Part shown: positions 30,417-38,905 of the stretch, in pieces
Layout of the letters: the number at the start of each line of letters is the position of its first letter
Numbering within the stretch: position 1 is the stretch's first letter
DNA from: an uncultured Verrucomicrobiales bacterium
GTDB lineage: Bacteria > Verrucomicrobiota > Verrucomicrobiia > Verrucomicrobiales > Akkermansiaceae
Assembly: GCA_937905985.1 (NCBI GenBank)
Contig: CALCWC010000152.1
Span: 1-64,000, forward strand
Reading direction: 5' to 3'
Length of the DNA stretch: 64,000 nucleotides
Program-made: the position numbers and the translations under genes
Notes under the pieces: model-generated
Seen by the model: the letters and a program-made list of their open reading frames with translations, nothing else
What the model was told of the DNA's origin: nothing
Databases searched by the model: none

Positions 30417-32144
30417 TTACTTCTTGGCTTTCTCGCGCTCGATGAGGGGGATGGTGACCCCGGTTTCAATGACTTGCCTGCCCTGGTTGCCGATGGCACC
30501 CCAGGTCAGCCCCTGCAGCGGCTCGTACTCGCCCGCCAGCTGGTCGAACAGGTGACGCGCGCTCGGGCATGCGGTGATCATATCGTTGTCGCAGCCGAAA
30601 CGCTCCAGCAGGTAGCGCAGGATTTCCCAGGTGTCGCGGGCGTTGCCCACCGGCTCGATGGCCCGGTTCAGGCGCTGGATGCGGCCCGTCACGTTGATCA
30701 TGGTGCCGTACTTCTCCGCAAAGGTCGTGCCCGGCAGCACCACGTCCGCATGCGGGGTGGTGCCGTCCTCGTTGTGCGCCACGCACAGCAGGTAGTCCAG
30801 CTTCTTCAGGTCGTCCGCAGAGAGCCCCGCGGCCACCACGTCCTCGTTGAGGACGATGAGGGAGCGGATGGCACCGCTGCGCACGCCGTCCAGGATGTTG
30901 GCCAAGCCGGAGCCGTCGCGGCCCAGGATGAGCTTGGAACCGTTGGTGTTGGGGTTGCGGTCCTCGGCAATGAGCATGTTGTCGCTCTCGCCCTTGCGCG
31001 GCACCACATCGTACTTGGTGATGCCCAGCAGGTCCACCAGCGTGCGGGTGAGGTAGAGTTCCTCGTTGGTCATGCGGGCGGAGGCGATGACGGCGGTCTG
31101 GCCGGCGTCGCACTTGCGGATCTGCTCGGAGACCATGTTGAGGGTAGCCTCCCAGGCGGCCTTGCGCTGGGGAGCGCCAATGTCCGTGCGCACGAGCGGG
31201 TGCGTGAGGCGCGTCTCCGCGTTGATGTACTTGTAGTTCAGGCGGTGGTTGTCCGGCATCCAGCAGGAGTTCACCTCGTCGTTCTGGCGCGGGGTGATGC
31301 GGTAGATCTGCTGCTCGCGGCTCCAGATGTTGATATTGGTCCCGGTGCCGCAGTTCACGTCGATGGTGGGCGTGCTCTTGAGGAACCAGACGCGCATCTT
31401 GAAGCGGAAGTCCTTGCTGGTGAGGGCGCCCACGGGGCAGAGGTCCGTGGTGTTGAGGGAGTAGTTGCTGTCCAGGCGCTTGCCGGGGTGGCAGGCGATG
31501 GCGTTGTGGCCGCCGCGGCCAACGACACCGAGGATTTCCTCGCCGACGATTTCCTTCATGAAACGGACGCAGCGGCGACAGAGCACGCAGCGCTCCTGGT
31601 CCAGGTTCACGCGCTCGCCGATGGAGATGTTCTTGCCCTTCTTGATCTTGGCTTCCGTGAAGCGGTGGGTGCCGCGCCCGTAGTCGGAGGCGTACTCCTG
31701 CAGCTTGCACTCGCCGGCCTGGTCGCAAATCGGGCAGTCCAGCGGGTGGTTGGTCAGCAGGAACTCAAGCACGCCGCGGCGCGCTTCCAGCGTGAGCGGG
31801 CTGTTGGTGCGGATGCCCATGTTCTCCGCCACGGTGTTGGCGCAGGCAATGATGGCGCGGGGCATCCAGCTGATGGTCTGGTAGCCGTCGGCGTTGTAGA
31901 CGGGTTCAGCGCCGGGAGCGAGGCGCGGGGGCATGCCCTGTTCCACCAGGCACATGCGGCAGGAGCCGGCGATGGAGAGCTTGGGATGGTAGCAGAAGCA
32001 CGGCACATGCGCGCCCACGGAGTTGCATGCGTCTGCAATGCGCGTGCCCTTGGGGAAGCGGTACCATTTGCCGTTGATCTGGACGTTGACCTTGCCTTCG
32101 GCGGCGGCCTCGTCTTTCGGCAGGATTGCGGGTTGAGTGCTCAT
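30417..32144 (-). CDS. nuoG: NADH-quinone oxidoreductase subunit G
   Basis: NuoG is the large electron-transfer subunit with several Fe-S clusters. The N-terminus has the [2Fe-2S] ferredoxin fold (CNSVGAHVPCFCYHPKLSIAGSCRMC), then LDCPICDQAGECKLQ for a His/Cys-type cluster region and CVLCRRCVRF for [4Fe-4S] ligands. A shortened molybdopterin-oxidoreductase-like domain follows. At 575 residues it is much shorter than E. coli NuoG (about 900) and also lacks much of the usual C-terminal part. It lies 12 bases after nuoF. Confidence 0.94.
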   Translation of the reverse strand: MSTQPAILPKDEAAAEGKVNVQINGKWYRFPKGTRIADACNSVGAHVPCFCYHPKLSIAGSCRMCLVEQGMPPRLAPGAEPVYNADGYQTISWMPRAIIACANTVAENMGIRTNSPLTLEARRGVLEFLLTNHPLDCPICDQAGECKLQEYASDYGRGTHRFTEAKIKKGKNISIGERVNLDQERCVLCRRCVRFMKEIVGEEILGVVGRGGHNAIACHPGKRLDSNYSLNTTDLCPVGALTSKDFRFKMRVWFLKSTPTIDVNCGTGTNINIWSREQQIYRITPRQNDEVNSCWMPDNHRLNYKYINAETRLTHPLVRTDIGAPQRKAAWEATLNMVSEQIRKCDAGQTAVIASARMTNEELYLTRTLVDLLGITKYDVVPRKGESDNMLIAEDRNPNTNGSKLILGRDGSGLANILDGVRSGAIRSLIVLNEDVVAAGLSADDLKKLDYLLCVAHNEDGTTPHADVVLPGTTFAEKYGTMINVTGRIQRLNRAIEPVGNARDTWEILRYLLERFGCDNDMITACPSARHLFDQLAGEYEPLQGLTWGAIGNQGRQVIETGVTIPLIEREKAKK

Positions 32145-32156
32145 TCTAGTGAAAGG

Positions 32157-33566
32157 TTAGTCTTCGCGGGTGAGGAATTTGTTGGCCGCGGCGGTTTCCG
32201 GGTTGTGGGCCTTGGCGGCGTTGATGGGTTTGGTGAGTGCCAGGAATTCCTCCCGGAACTTGGTGGTGAAGGCCTGGGTGGGCCAGCTGCAGGCCTCGCC
32301 GAAGGCGCAGACCGTGCGCCCGCAGATGTTGTCGGCCACGGATTTCAGGAGGTCCACGTCCTCCGGTGCACCCTTGCCCTCGCAAATGCGCGTGGAGAGC
32401 TTGTACATCCACGGGTTGCCCTCGCGGCACGGTGTGCACTGGCCGCAGGATTCCCACGCGAAGAAGCGGTTCAGGTTGTTGAGCATCTTGGGCATGCTGC
32501 GGGTGTCATCCATCACGATGACGCCGCCGGAGCCGCTCATGGAGCCGTGCTGGGCAATGGAATCCAGGTCCAGCGGGATGTCGAACACGCTCATCTCCTT
32601 CACGGAGCCGTCAGGGTTCTTGGCTTTCAGCACCTCGTCGCAGCGCATCACCTTGGCGGATGCGCCGCCGGGGATGATGGCCTTGAACGTGCGCCCGTCC
32701 TTCGGGCCGCCGCACAGGTCGTACAGCAGCTCGCCGTAGGTCAAAGAACCGGACACGATTTCATAATAGCCGGGGCGCTTCACGTCGCCGGACACGCCGA
32801 TGATGCGGGTGCCCGGGGAGCGCTGGGCGCCTTCCGCGGCGTAGGCCTCCGCGCCGCGCATCATGACCTGGCGCACCTGGCAGAGGGATTCCACGTTGTT
32901 GACGATGGTGGGGCAGCCGTAAAGGCCGATGGCAGCGGGGAAGAAGGGGGGCTTGATGCGGGGGTAGGGGCGCACGCCCTCGATGGAGTTGATGAGGCCG
33001 GTTTCCTCACCGCAAATGTAGGCACCGGCGCCGCGGTGCAGGATGAGCTTCAGGTCAAACCCGCTGCCCAGGATGTTCTGGCCGAGGAAGCCGCGCTCCT
33101 CCGCCTCGCGGATGGCCTGGCGCACAATCTGCGCGCCCTCCGGGAACTCCTCGCGCATGTAGATGACCGCAAAGTGGGCCTGCACCGCGTAGCATGCAAT
33201 CACAAGGCCCTCGATGAGCTGGTGCGGGTCCTGGTGCACCACGAAACGGTCCTTGAAGGTGCCGGGCTCGGATTCATCGCAGTTGCACACCAGGTACACG
33301 GGCTTGGTGTTGCCCTTGGGGATGAAGGTCCACTTCACACCGGTGGGGAAACCTGCGCCGCCGCGGCCGCGCAGGCCGCTCTTCTTCACCTCCGCTATCA
33401 CATCCTCCGGCTTCATCTGGATGGCCTTTTTCAAGGTCTCGTAGCCGCCGTCGGCAATGAAGCAGTCGATGGACGGGTTGTAGCCCTCCCTGTCGACGTT
33501 GCGGAAGATGCGGCGCGTCTCCTTGGGGTGCGGCTCGCGTCCGGGTTTGTAGGTAATCTCGCTCAT
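32157..33566 (-). CDS. nuoF: NADH-quinone oxidoreductase subunit F
   Basis: NuoF oxidises NADH with FMN and passes electrons to cluster N3. The 469-residue protein has the nucleotide-binding GLRGRGGAGFPTGVKW near residue 68, the FMN-site GAYICGEETGLINSIEG, and the [4Fe-4S] motif ESCGQCTPCREG near residue 370. It has an N-terminal extension of about 25 residues relative to short homologues. It lies 12 bases after nuoE, and together they form the NADH-input module. Confidence 0.96.
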   Translation of the reverse strand: MSEITYKPGREPHPKETRRIFRNVDREGYNPSIDCFIADGGYETLKKAIQMKPEDVIAEVKKSGLRGRGGAGFPTGVKWTFIPKGNTKPVYLVCNCDESEPGTFKDRFVVHQDPHQLIEGLVIACYAVQAHFAVIYMREEFPEGAQIVRQAIREAEERGFLGQNILGSGFDLKLILHRGAGAYICGEETGLINSIEGVRPYPRIKPPFFPAAIGLYGCPTIVNNVESLCQVRQVMMRGAEAYAAEGAQRSPGTRIIGVSGDVKRPGYYEIVSGSLTYGELLYDLCGGPKDGRTFKAIIPGGASAKVMRCDEVLKAKNPDGSVKEMSVFDIPLDLDSIAQHGSMSGSGGVIVMDDTRSMPKMLNNLNRFFAWESCGQCTPCREGNPWMYKLSTRICEGKGAPEDVDLLKSVADNICGRTVCAFGEACSWPTQAFTTKFREEFLALTKPINAAKAHNPETAAANKFLTRED

Positions 33567-33578
33567 GTTCGCAAAGGG

Positions 33579-34157
33579 TTACTTGTTCTTCAGTTCATCG
33601 ATGAGGGCATCCACCTTCTCCGGGGTCATCTGGGAGTGCAGCGTGTCGTTCACCATCACGTTGGGGCCGAAACCGCAGTTCGCCAGGCATTCCACAGGCT
33701 CGATGCTGAACAGGCCGTCCGGGCTCACCAGCATGGGGTCGATTTCTCCCATGTCCGCCGCGTTCACGCCAATCTTCTTGCAGATGTGTTCAATCAATTC
33801 CTCGCCGCCGCTCATGGCGCAGGCTATGGTGTGGCACACGCGGAAGTGGTACTTGCCGGGGCAGCGGCGGTGGATGCCGGGGTAGAAGGTGACCACACCG
33901 TCCACGTGGATGGGCGTGCTCTTGCATTCCTGGGCAATCCACTCCACGGCGGCGGGGGTGATGAAGCCGAACTTCTCCTGCACCAGGTGGACGAGGGGAA
34001 GGATGGCGGACTGCTCCTTGCCTTCCGGGTACTGCGCAATGTATTCGCGCGCTTCGGCGGTCAGCTCCGGCGTCACCTCGAACTTCGGGAAGTGCTTTTC
34101 TCCGGGGGAGGGTTCCGTTTCCGCCAGACGGTCGATGGCATCAGGTTTCTCAGACAT
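33579..34157 (-). CDS. nuoE: NADH-quinone oxidoreductase subunit E
   Basis: NuoE is the [2Fe-2S] thioredoxin-fold subunit of the NADH-oxidising module. The ligands follow the expected spacing: CHTIAC (Cx4C) and CLANC (Cx3C), about 35 residues apart in the C-terminal half. The 192-residue protein has an N-terminal acidic, Pro-rich tail (residues 1-30) not found in most homologues. It lies 30 bases after nuoD. Confidence 0.95.
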   Translation of the reverse strand: MSEKPDAIDRLAETEPSPGEKHFPKFEVTPELTAEAREYIAQYPEGKEQSAILPLVHLVQEKFGFITPAAVEWIAQECKSTPIHVDGVVTFYPGIHRRCPGKYHFRVCHTIACAMSGGEELIEHICKKIGVNAADMGEIDPMLVSPDGLFSIEPVECLANCGFGPNVMVNDTLHSQMTPEKVDALIDELKNK

Positions 34158-34187
34158 GGTATGTAAGGTGGTTAAGGTGGTTTTTCG

Positions 34188-35459
34188 TTAGCGGTCGCAT
34201 TCGCCCTGCACAAAGTCGAACGAGCCCAGGATGGCGCCAATATCGCTCACCAGGTGACCCGGCAGCAGGTGCGGCAGGATGGAAAGCGTGCAGTAGGAGG
34301 GGCTGCGCATCTTCAGGCGGTTGGCCACGCCGCCGCCCTTGGAGTCCAGGAAGAAGCCAAGCTCGCCCTTCGGGTTCTCCGCGGCGAAATACACCTGGCC
34401 CTCCGGCGCGTTCACGCACTGCGTGCTCACCATGAACTGGCGGATAAGCTCCTCCATGCCCGTCATCACGTCCTGCTTCGGCGGCAGGATGCCCTTGTCC
34501 AGCTGCACCCAGATGGGGCCGCCCGGCATGTTCTTGATGACCTGGCGGATGATGCGCACGGACTGGCGGATTTCCTCCATACGCACCTGGAAGCGGGCGT
34601 AGCAGTCGCCCTCCTTGGCCACGGGGATGTCGAACTCGTAGTTCTCATAGCCCAGGTAGGGGTTGGTCTTGCGGAGGTCTCGCTCCACGCCGCTGGCGCG
34701 CAGGTTGTTGCCGGTCATGCCGCACTGCAGCGCCATCTCGCGCGGGATCACGCCCACGCCAACCAGTCGGTCAATGAAGATTTTGTTGTGCAGCAGCAGG
34801 CGCTCCATCTCGTCCACCGTCTTGAGCGCGCTGTCGCAGAAGTCCAGGATTTCCTTCTCGATGCCCTTCGGCAGGTCGCGGGTCATGCCGCCGATGCGCG
34901 TGTAGCTGGACGTGAAGCGCGCGCCGCAGATTTTCTCGTACAGGTTGTGCACGCGCTCCTTTTCCTCGAAGGCGTACAGGAACACGGTCATGGCACCGGT
35001 GTCCATGGCGTACACGCCCGTGCCCAGGAAGCAGGATGAGATGCGGGAAAGCTCGCTGCACAGCACGCGGATGGCCTGCCCGCGCTCCGGAAGCTCCCAG
35101 CCCAGCAGCTTCTCCACGGCACAGGCGTAGGCAATGTTGTTGCTCATCGGCGCCAGGTAGTCCATGCGGTCCGTGTATGTCACAAACTGGTTGTAGTGGC
35201 AGTTTTCCGCTATTTTCTCCATCCCGCGGTGCAGGTAGCCGATCACGGGGTCGCAGGAGACGATTTCCTCGCCGTCCACCACCAGCTTCAAGCGCAGCAC
35301 GCCGTGTGTCGCGGGGTGCGACGGGCCTACGTTCAGCGTCACAAGCTCGCCGCGCTCGTCGGCGTCGTTCTCCAAATAGGCCGCCCCGGCTCCCAGCGTA
35401 TCGGGGACTTCTAAAGTCTTGGTCGTCTTCATAAGCAGATTTTCCGCATGCGGGAACAT
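34188..35459 (-). CDS. nuoD: NADH-quinone oxidoreductase subunit D
   Basis: NuoD is the 49-kDa subunit that lines the quinone site. The 423-residue protein shows NVGPSHPATHGVLRLKLVVDGE, GYLHRGMEK and YTDRMDYLAPMSNN. The C-terminus ends GSFDFVQGECDR. It is not fused to NuoC. The start is ATG 35459, or the in-frame ATG at 35432 (MKTTKTLEV); the promoter position allows both. It is the first gene of the operon: nuoA, nuoB and nuoC are not present upstream. Confidence 0.95.
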   Translation of the reverse strand: MFPHAENLLMKTTKTLEVPDTLGAGAAYLENDADERGELVTLNVGPSHPATHGVLRLKLVVDGEEIVSCDPVIGYLHRGMEKIAENCHYNQFVTYTDRMDYLAPMSNNIAYACAVEKLLGWELPERGQAIRVLCSELSRISSCFLGTGVYAMDTGAMTVFLYAFEEKERVHNLYEKICGARFTSSYTRIGGMTRDLPKGIEKEILDFCDSALKTVDEMERLLLHNKIFIDRLVGVGVIPREMALQCGMTGNNLRASGVERDLRKTNPYLGYENYEFDIPVAKEGDCYARFQVRMEEIRQSVRIIRQVIKNMPGGPIWVQLDKGILPPKQDVMTGMEELIRQFMVSTQCVNAPEGQVYFAAENPKGELGFFLDSKGGGVANRLKMRSPSYCTLSILPHLLPGHLVSDIGAILGSFDFVQGECDR

Positions 35460-35481
35460 TCATGCCCGCCCGCGCGCCGGA

Positions 35482-35510
35482 ATTGTACCCTCTCTCCCTT
35501 CCCTTTTCAA
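35482..35510 (-). promoter_or_regulatory. nuo operon promoter
   Basis: On the minus strand TTGAAA (35510-35505) and TACAAT (35487-35482) are 17 bases apart. The start near 35475 lies about 16 bases before the nuoD ATG at 35459. The rest of 35511-35674 contains only short AT-rich sequence and no gene. Confidence 0.6.
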
Positions 35511-35660
35511 GCCTAAACTGCCTTTTTCCGCGGAAAATGAAAGGGCAATTTTGGATTGGGAATTTCGAGGATTTCGGATTTGGGATTTGTTTGCTGACAC
35601 GCGTGGTGTGCGGCATGCTCCACGCTGAGGTTCGCTGCCTCCAATAACGCAAAAGCCCCT

Positions 35661-35720
35661 GCGCGCGGAGCGCGCCTAACTTTCCAAATTGTAAATCGTC
35701 AATCCGTAAATCGTAAATCT
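35661..35720. repeat. Hairpin plus AT-rich intergenic repeat
   Basis: GCGCGC-GGA-GCGCGC is followed by CTAACTTTCCAAATTGTAAA and then two further GTAAATC units. The same order (GC hairpin, CTAACTT, CAAATTGTAAATCG) occurs at 43293-43345. Confidence 0.6.
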
Positions 35721-35738
35721 TGTTGACATACATCCGCC

Positions 35739-35767
35739 TTGCACCATCCGCGCCCGCTCTGTATGAT
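35739..35767 (+). promoter_or_regulatory. Promoter giving a near-leaderless mRNA
   Basis: TTGCAC and TATGAT are 17 bases apart. The -10 ends 6 bases before the ATG at 35774, so transcription would begin at or next to the start codon. A TTGACA at 35723-35728 is too far from the -10 (33 bases) to pair with it. Confidence 0.5.
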
Positions 35768-35773
35768 ACCCGC

Positions 35774-36226
35774 ATGAAGGTAAACGCCGAGCAACTGGAA
35801 CAAGTGCGCGCCTGGGCCGCACAGGGCATTGATTTGAACGGCATCCAGAAGCGTCTGGCTTCCGAATGCGGGGTCCATCTCACCTACATGGATGTGCGTT
35901 TCCTGCTGCTCGACAACGGTATTGAGATAGCCGCCGCGCCGGAGCCGGAGAAGAAGCCGGAACCCTCCGCACAGGCCGCTCCGCAGGCGGAGACCGCTGC
36001 CGATGCATCCGCCCCCGCCGACGGCAAGCCCGTGGTTACGCTGGATGAGATCCAGATACCCGGTGCCGTGATTTCCGGCAAGGTGGTGTTCCCCGGCGGC
36101 GCCAAGGGCGCCTGGCTTATCGACAACGCAGGCCGTTTCGGCTGGAGCGACCTTACCGGCACCCCCTCCCCGGAGGAAATGCAGGCCTTCCAGTTTGAGC
36201 TGGCCCAGCTCCTCCGCCGCGCGTGA
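35774..36226 (+). CDS. Hypothetical protein, 150 residues
   Basis: The protein begins MKVNAEQLEQVRAWAAQGID with a helix-turn-helix-like helical part (residues 1-48), continues with a Pro/Ala/Glu-rich linker (about 52-85), and ends in a compact domain with VFPGGAKGAWLIDNAGRFGW. The two-part layout suggests a small regulator or adaptor. I know no family for it. It stands alone between the nuo promoter and the convergent ugd gene. Confidence 0.72.
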   Translation: MKVNAEQLEQVRAWAAQGIDLNGIQKRLASECGVHLTYMDVRFLLLDNGIEIAAAPEPEKKPEPSAQAAPQAETAADASAPADGKPVVTLDEIQIPGAVISGKVVFPGGAKGAWLIDNAGRFGWSDLTGTPSPEEMQAFQFELAQLLRRA

Positions 36227-36294
36227 TTTGAATCCCCCCGCGCCGAGGAAAGGCGCCCTTCCTAATCCTAATCTTAATCCCCAATTGCGAGCCG

Positions 36295-37620
36295 TCAGGC
36301 TTGCGGGTACAGGCTCTTACGGCCGACGGAGTGGTACTCGAACCCGGCGTGGACGGCGTTATCGCCGTGCATCACGTTGCGGCCGTCGAAGATGATGGGC
36401 AGCTTCATGAGCTCGCGCACGCGCTGCAGGTTCGCGTTGGCAAACTGCTTCCATTCCGTGGCCACCACCAGCACCTCCGCATCGCGGGTGCATTCGTACA
36501 TGTCCTCGCAGTAGGTCACCTGGCAGCCCTCCAGCGCTTTCGCCCCGGTCTCCATGGCCTTGGGGTCGTACGCGCTCACAATGGCGCCCTCCTCGCACAG
36601 GCGGCGGATGAGCTTCACGGCCACGGATTCGCGCACGTCGTCCGTGTTTTGCTTGAAGGCGATGCCCCAGACGGCGATGCGCTTGTTGCGCAGCACCCAG
36701 AGCTTCTCTCGCAGGCGGTCCATGAAGTGGTCCAGCTGGTGGGCGTTGATCTTCTCCACTTCCTCCAGCAGGTGGAGGGGAGCCCCCAGCTGGTGGGAGA
36801 TATTGATGAAGCCCTTCACGTCCTTGGGGAAGCAGGAGCCGCCGTAGCCCAGGCCGGCGTTGAGGAAGTGGCGCGAGATGCGCTTGTCCATGCCGATGCC
36901 CATGGCCACCAGCTGCACGTCCGCACCGGATTTCTCGCAGACCTGTGAGACGGCGTTGATGTAGGAAATCTTGAGGGCCAGGAAGGAGTTGGCGGCGTGC
37001 TTGATGAGCTCCGCGGAGGCCAGGTCCACCTCCACGATGGGGGCGTTGAAGGGCTGGTACACGCGCTTCATCATGTCCATGGCGCGCTGGGAGTTGGTGC
37101 CGATAACCACGCGGTCCGGGTTCATCAGGTCCTGCACCGCGCTGCCCTCGCGCAGGAATTCCGGGTTGGACACCACATCCACGTCCACATCCAGCCCGGC
37201 GTAGCGGGAGATGACCTCGTACACCTTCTGCCCCGTGCTCACGGGAACGGTGGATTTGTCCACCACGATGCGGTAGCCGTACTCGGGGCGCATGGCTTCC
37301 GCTATCTCGTGGGACACGGCTTCAATGTAGGAGAGGTCCACGGAGCCGTCCTCGTGCGGGGGCGTGGGCACGGCAATGAAGATGATGTCGCTCTGGGCCA
37401 CGGCCTCGGCGAGGTCGGAGGTGAAGGAGAGCCTGCCGGCTGCCACGTTGGAGACAATCAGGTCTTCCAGGTCCGGTTCGTAGATGGGCATCTTGCCCTG
37501 GCGCAGGGCTTCAACCTTCTTCTGGTTGTTGTCCACACAAATCACGTTGTGACCCACTTCCGCGAAACAGGTTCCCGTGGTGAGGCCGACATATCCGGTA
37601 CCGATGATGGCAAGATTCAT
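36295..37620 (-). CDS. ugd: UDP-glucose 6-dehydrogenase
   Basis: Ugd oxidises UDP-glucose to UDP-glucuronate with two NAD+ for polysaccharide or LPS synthesis. The 441-residue protein has the Rossmann start MNLAIIGTGYVGLTTGTCFAE, the catalytic Cys in GLGYGGSCFPKDVKGF near residue 260, and the C-terminal domain with AVWGIAFKQNTDDVRES. I chose ATG 37620 to begin at the Rossmann strand; ten upstream codons are open but fall between promoter and start. It stands alone, converging with the 150-residue gene. Confidence 0.95.
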   Translation of the reverse strand: MNLAIIGTGYVGLTTGTCFAEVGHNVICVDNNQKKVEALRQGKMPIYEPDLEDLIVSNVAAGRLSFTSDLAEAVAQSDIIFIAVPTPPHEDGSVDLSYIEAVSHEIAEAMRPEYGYRIVVDKSTVPVSTGQKVYEVISRYAGLDVDVDVVSNPEFLREGSAVQDLMNPDRVVIGTNSQRAMDMMKRVYQPFNAPIVEVDLASAELIKHAANSFLALKISYINAVSQVCEKSGADVQLVAMGIGMDKRISRHFLNAGLGYGGSCFPKDVKGFINISHQLGAPLHLLEEVEKINAHQLDHFMDRLREKLWVLRNKRIAVWGIAFKQNTDDVRESVAVKLIRRLCEEGAIVSAYDPKAMETGAKALEGCQVTYCEDMYECTRDAEVLVVATEWKQFANANLQRVRELMKLPIIFDGRNVMHGDNAVHAGFEYHSVGRKSLYPQA

Positions 37621-37649
37621 GAGAAAAGAGGGAAAAATTGTTCGCGGCA

Positions 37650-37677
37650 ATTATAGGTGCAATGCACCAAAAGGCAA
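37650..37677 (-). promoter_or_regulatory. ugd promoter
   Basis: On the minus strand TTGCCT (37677-37672) and a perfect TATAAT (37655-37650) are 16 bases apart, about 30 bases before the ATG. Confidence 0.6.
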
Positions 37678-37748
37678 GCCTGAAATGGCGGCCATGGCAG
37701 GGAATTGTGCGGGGCGGGGTCACGGGGCGTGTGAGCGCTGCCGCCCGC

Positions 37749-38012
37749 CTATTCCTGCGGCAGGCGCTCTGCCGCGGCATCCGGAATGTTGAGCAGTTTC
37801 ACGCGCGAAGAATCGCCGTGCAGGAGCTCGATGGACGATTTGGGCACGCCGAGTCTCTTGGCGAGGAAGGTTGCGACCTCCTTGTTGGCCTTGCCGTCCA
37901 CGGGCGGGGCTGCGATGCGCAGCTTGAGCACGCGGCCGGCGTGGGGGTCTTGCTCCCAGCCGATGATTTCGCTGCGGGAGGCCCCGGGGGTTACTTTGAC
38001 GGCGAGTTTCAT
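37749..38012 (-). CDS. DUF167 (YggU family) protein
   Basis: The 87-residue protein has the full DUF167 fold: MKLAVKVTPGASRSEIIGW, then LKLRIAAPPVDGKANKEVATFLAKRLGV, and a C-terminal part for a final strand. Its function is unknown, although members are widely conserved. Its ATG overlaps the stop of the CbiX-like gene upstream by 4 bases (ATGA), so they are translationally coupled. Confidence 0.9.
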   Translation of the reverse strand: MKLAVKVTPGASRSEIIGWEQDPHAGRVLKLRIAAPPVDGKANKEVATFLAKRLGVPKSSIELLHGDSSRVKLLNIPDAAAERLPQE

Positions 38013-38884
38013 GGGCGGGAAGAGGAATCAAGCATGGAGGCGGCCACCTGAAGGCGGGTGAGCTCCTTGCCGCAGGCTGCCGCCTGCTCCGGTGTGGGCA
38101 GATCGCGGTGCGTGTGGATGCCGTCCGTCAGCAGGAACGGCAGCAGCAGGATGTGGCGGGACTGCATGCCCTCCATCACGGCTGCGGCCTCCGGCGTTTG
38201 ATGGAAGTAGCCCAGCGCCACCTCGGTGCCGGGCAGCAGCTCGCGCAGGCGGCGGCAGAACAGTGCGGGTTCCGGAGGCGGCTCCGGCAGCTTGGAGCCG
38301 TGAGCCACCACCAGGATGCCCGTGTCCGCCTGCAAGCGGTCATGCTCCCGCAGGCGGCGTGCGGCGGCTTCCGCCAGCCAGGGGGAAGCCCCCAGCACGG
38401 GCTGGAAGAACAATGGCGGAGTGGCTCCCTGGAAGCGGCGGGCGTAGGCATGGTGCAGCCACTGCTGCAGTTTGGCACCGCTGCTGGTGCCGCTGAGCAT
38501 GAACATGGGGTACACCAGGATGGGAGCGTCCGGCGGGGGCAGGCTGGCGCTTTCCATCGGCTCGTGCAGGTGGCAGCGGAACAGGCGGCTGGATGGTATG
38601 CGGATGCCCGGCGGGTCCAGCGCCATGCCCTTTTCATTGTAGCTCACCACCAGGTAGTAGCGCTTCCATTTGTGGTGCCGCCGCCAGAACAGCACGCCCG
38701 CCGCCGCCAGCAGCAGCTGCGCCACCGCAAAGTGGAAGTAGATCAGGTGCCGAAGGTGCGTTTCCTCCTCCGCAGCCAGCTCCGCTTGGGAAAGGCGCAC
38801 GCCGCAATCCACCGACCCCCAGACGGCGGCCAGGAACGCCAGGCAGCCCAGGATGAACAGCGCTTGGTTGCGGCCGCGCTTCAC
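38009..38884 (-). CDS. Membrane-anchored CbiX/SirB-like chelatase
   Basis: The 291-residue protein has two N-terminal membrane segments (about 8-26 and 48-66), then a region of unknown type and a C-terminal CbiX-like domain. The domain carries ILVVAHGSKLPE with the chelatase His, and HILLLPFLLTDGIHTHRDLP matching the second metal-site motif. CbiX/SirB proteins insert cobalt, nickel or iron into sirohydrochlorin-type rings. A membrane anchor on this fold is uncommon. GTG at 38884 gives a plausible MKRGRNQAL start. It lies 21 bases after secDF and overlaps the DUF167 gene. Confidence 0.72.
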   Translation of the reverse strand: MKRGRNQALFILGCLAFLAAVWGSVDCGVRLSQAELAAEEETHLRHLIYFHFAVAQLLLAAAGVLFWRRHHKWKRYYLVVSYNEKGMALDPPGIRIPSSRLFRCHLHEPMESASLPPPDAPILVYPMFMLSGTSSGAKLQQWLHHAYARRFQGATPPLFFQPVLGASPWLAEAAARRLREHDRLQADTGILVVAHGSKLPEPPPEPALFCRRLRELLPGTEVALGYFHQTPEAAAVMEGMQSRHILLLPFLLTDGIHTHRDLPTPEQAAACGKELTRLQVAASMLDSSSRP

Positions 38885-38905
38885 GGGTTGCGGCGGTTGC
38901 GTGGG

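Noticed and set aside
30408..34166. 1252-codon open frame on the plus strand opposite nuoE-nuoG
   Set aside because: It is antisense to three well-conserved nuo genes and is open only because of high GC; the translation is His/Val/Ala/Gly-rich without family features.
35723..35767. TTGACA at 35723 as -35 of the 35774 gene
   Set aside because: The spacing to TATGAT is 33 bases; TTGCAC at 35739 has the proper 17.
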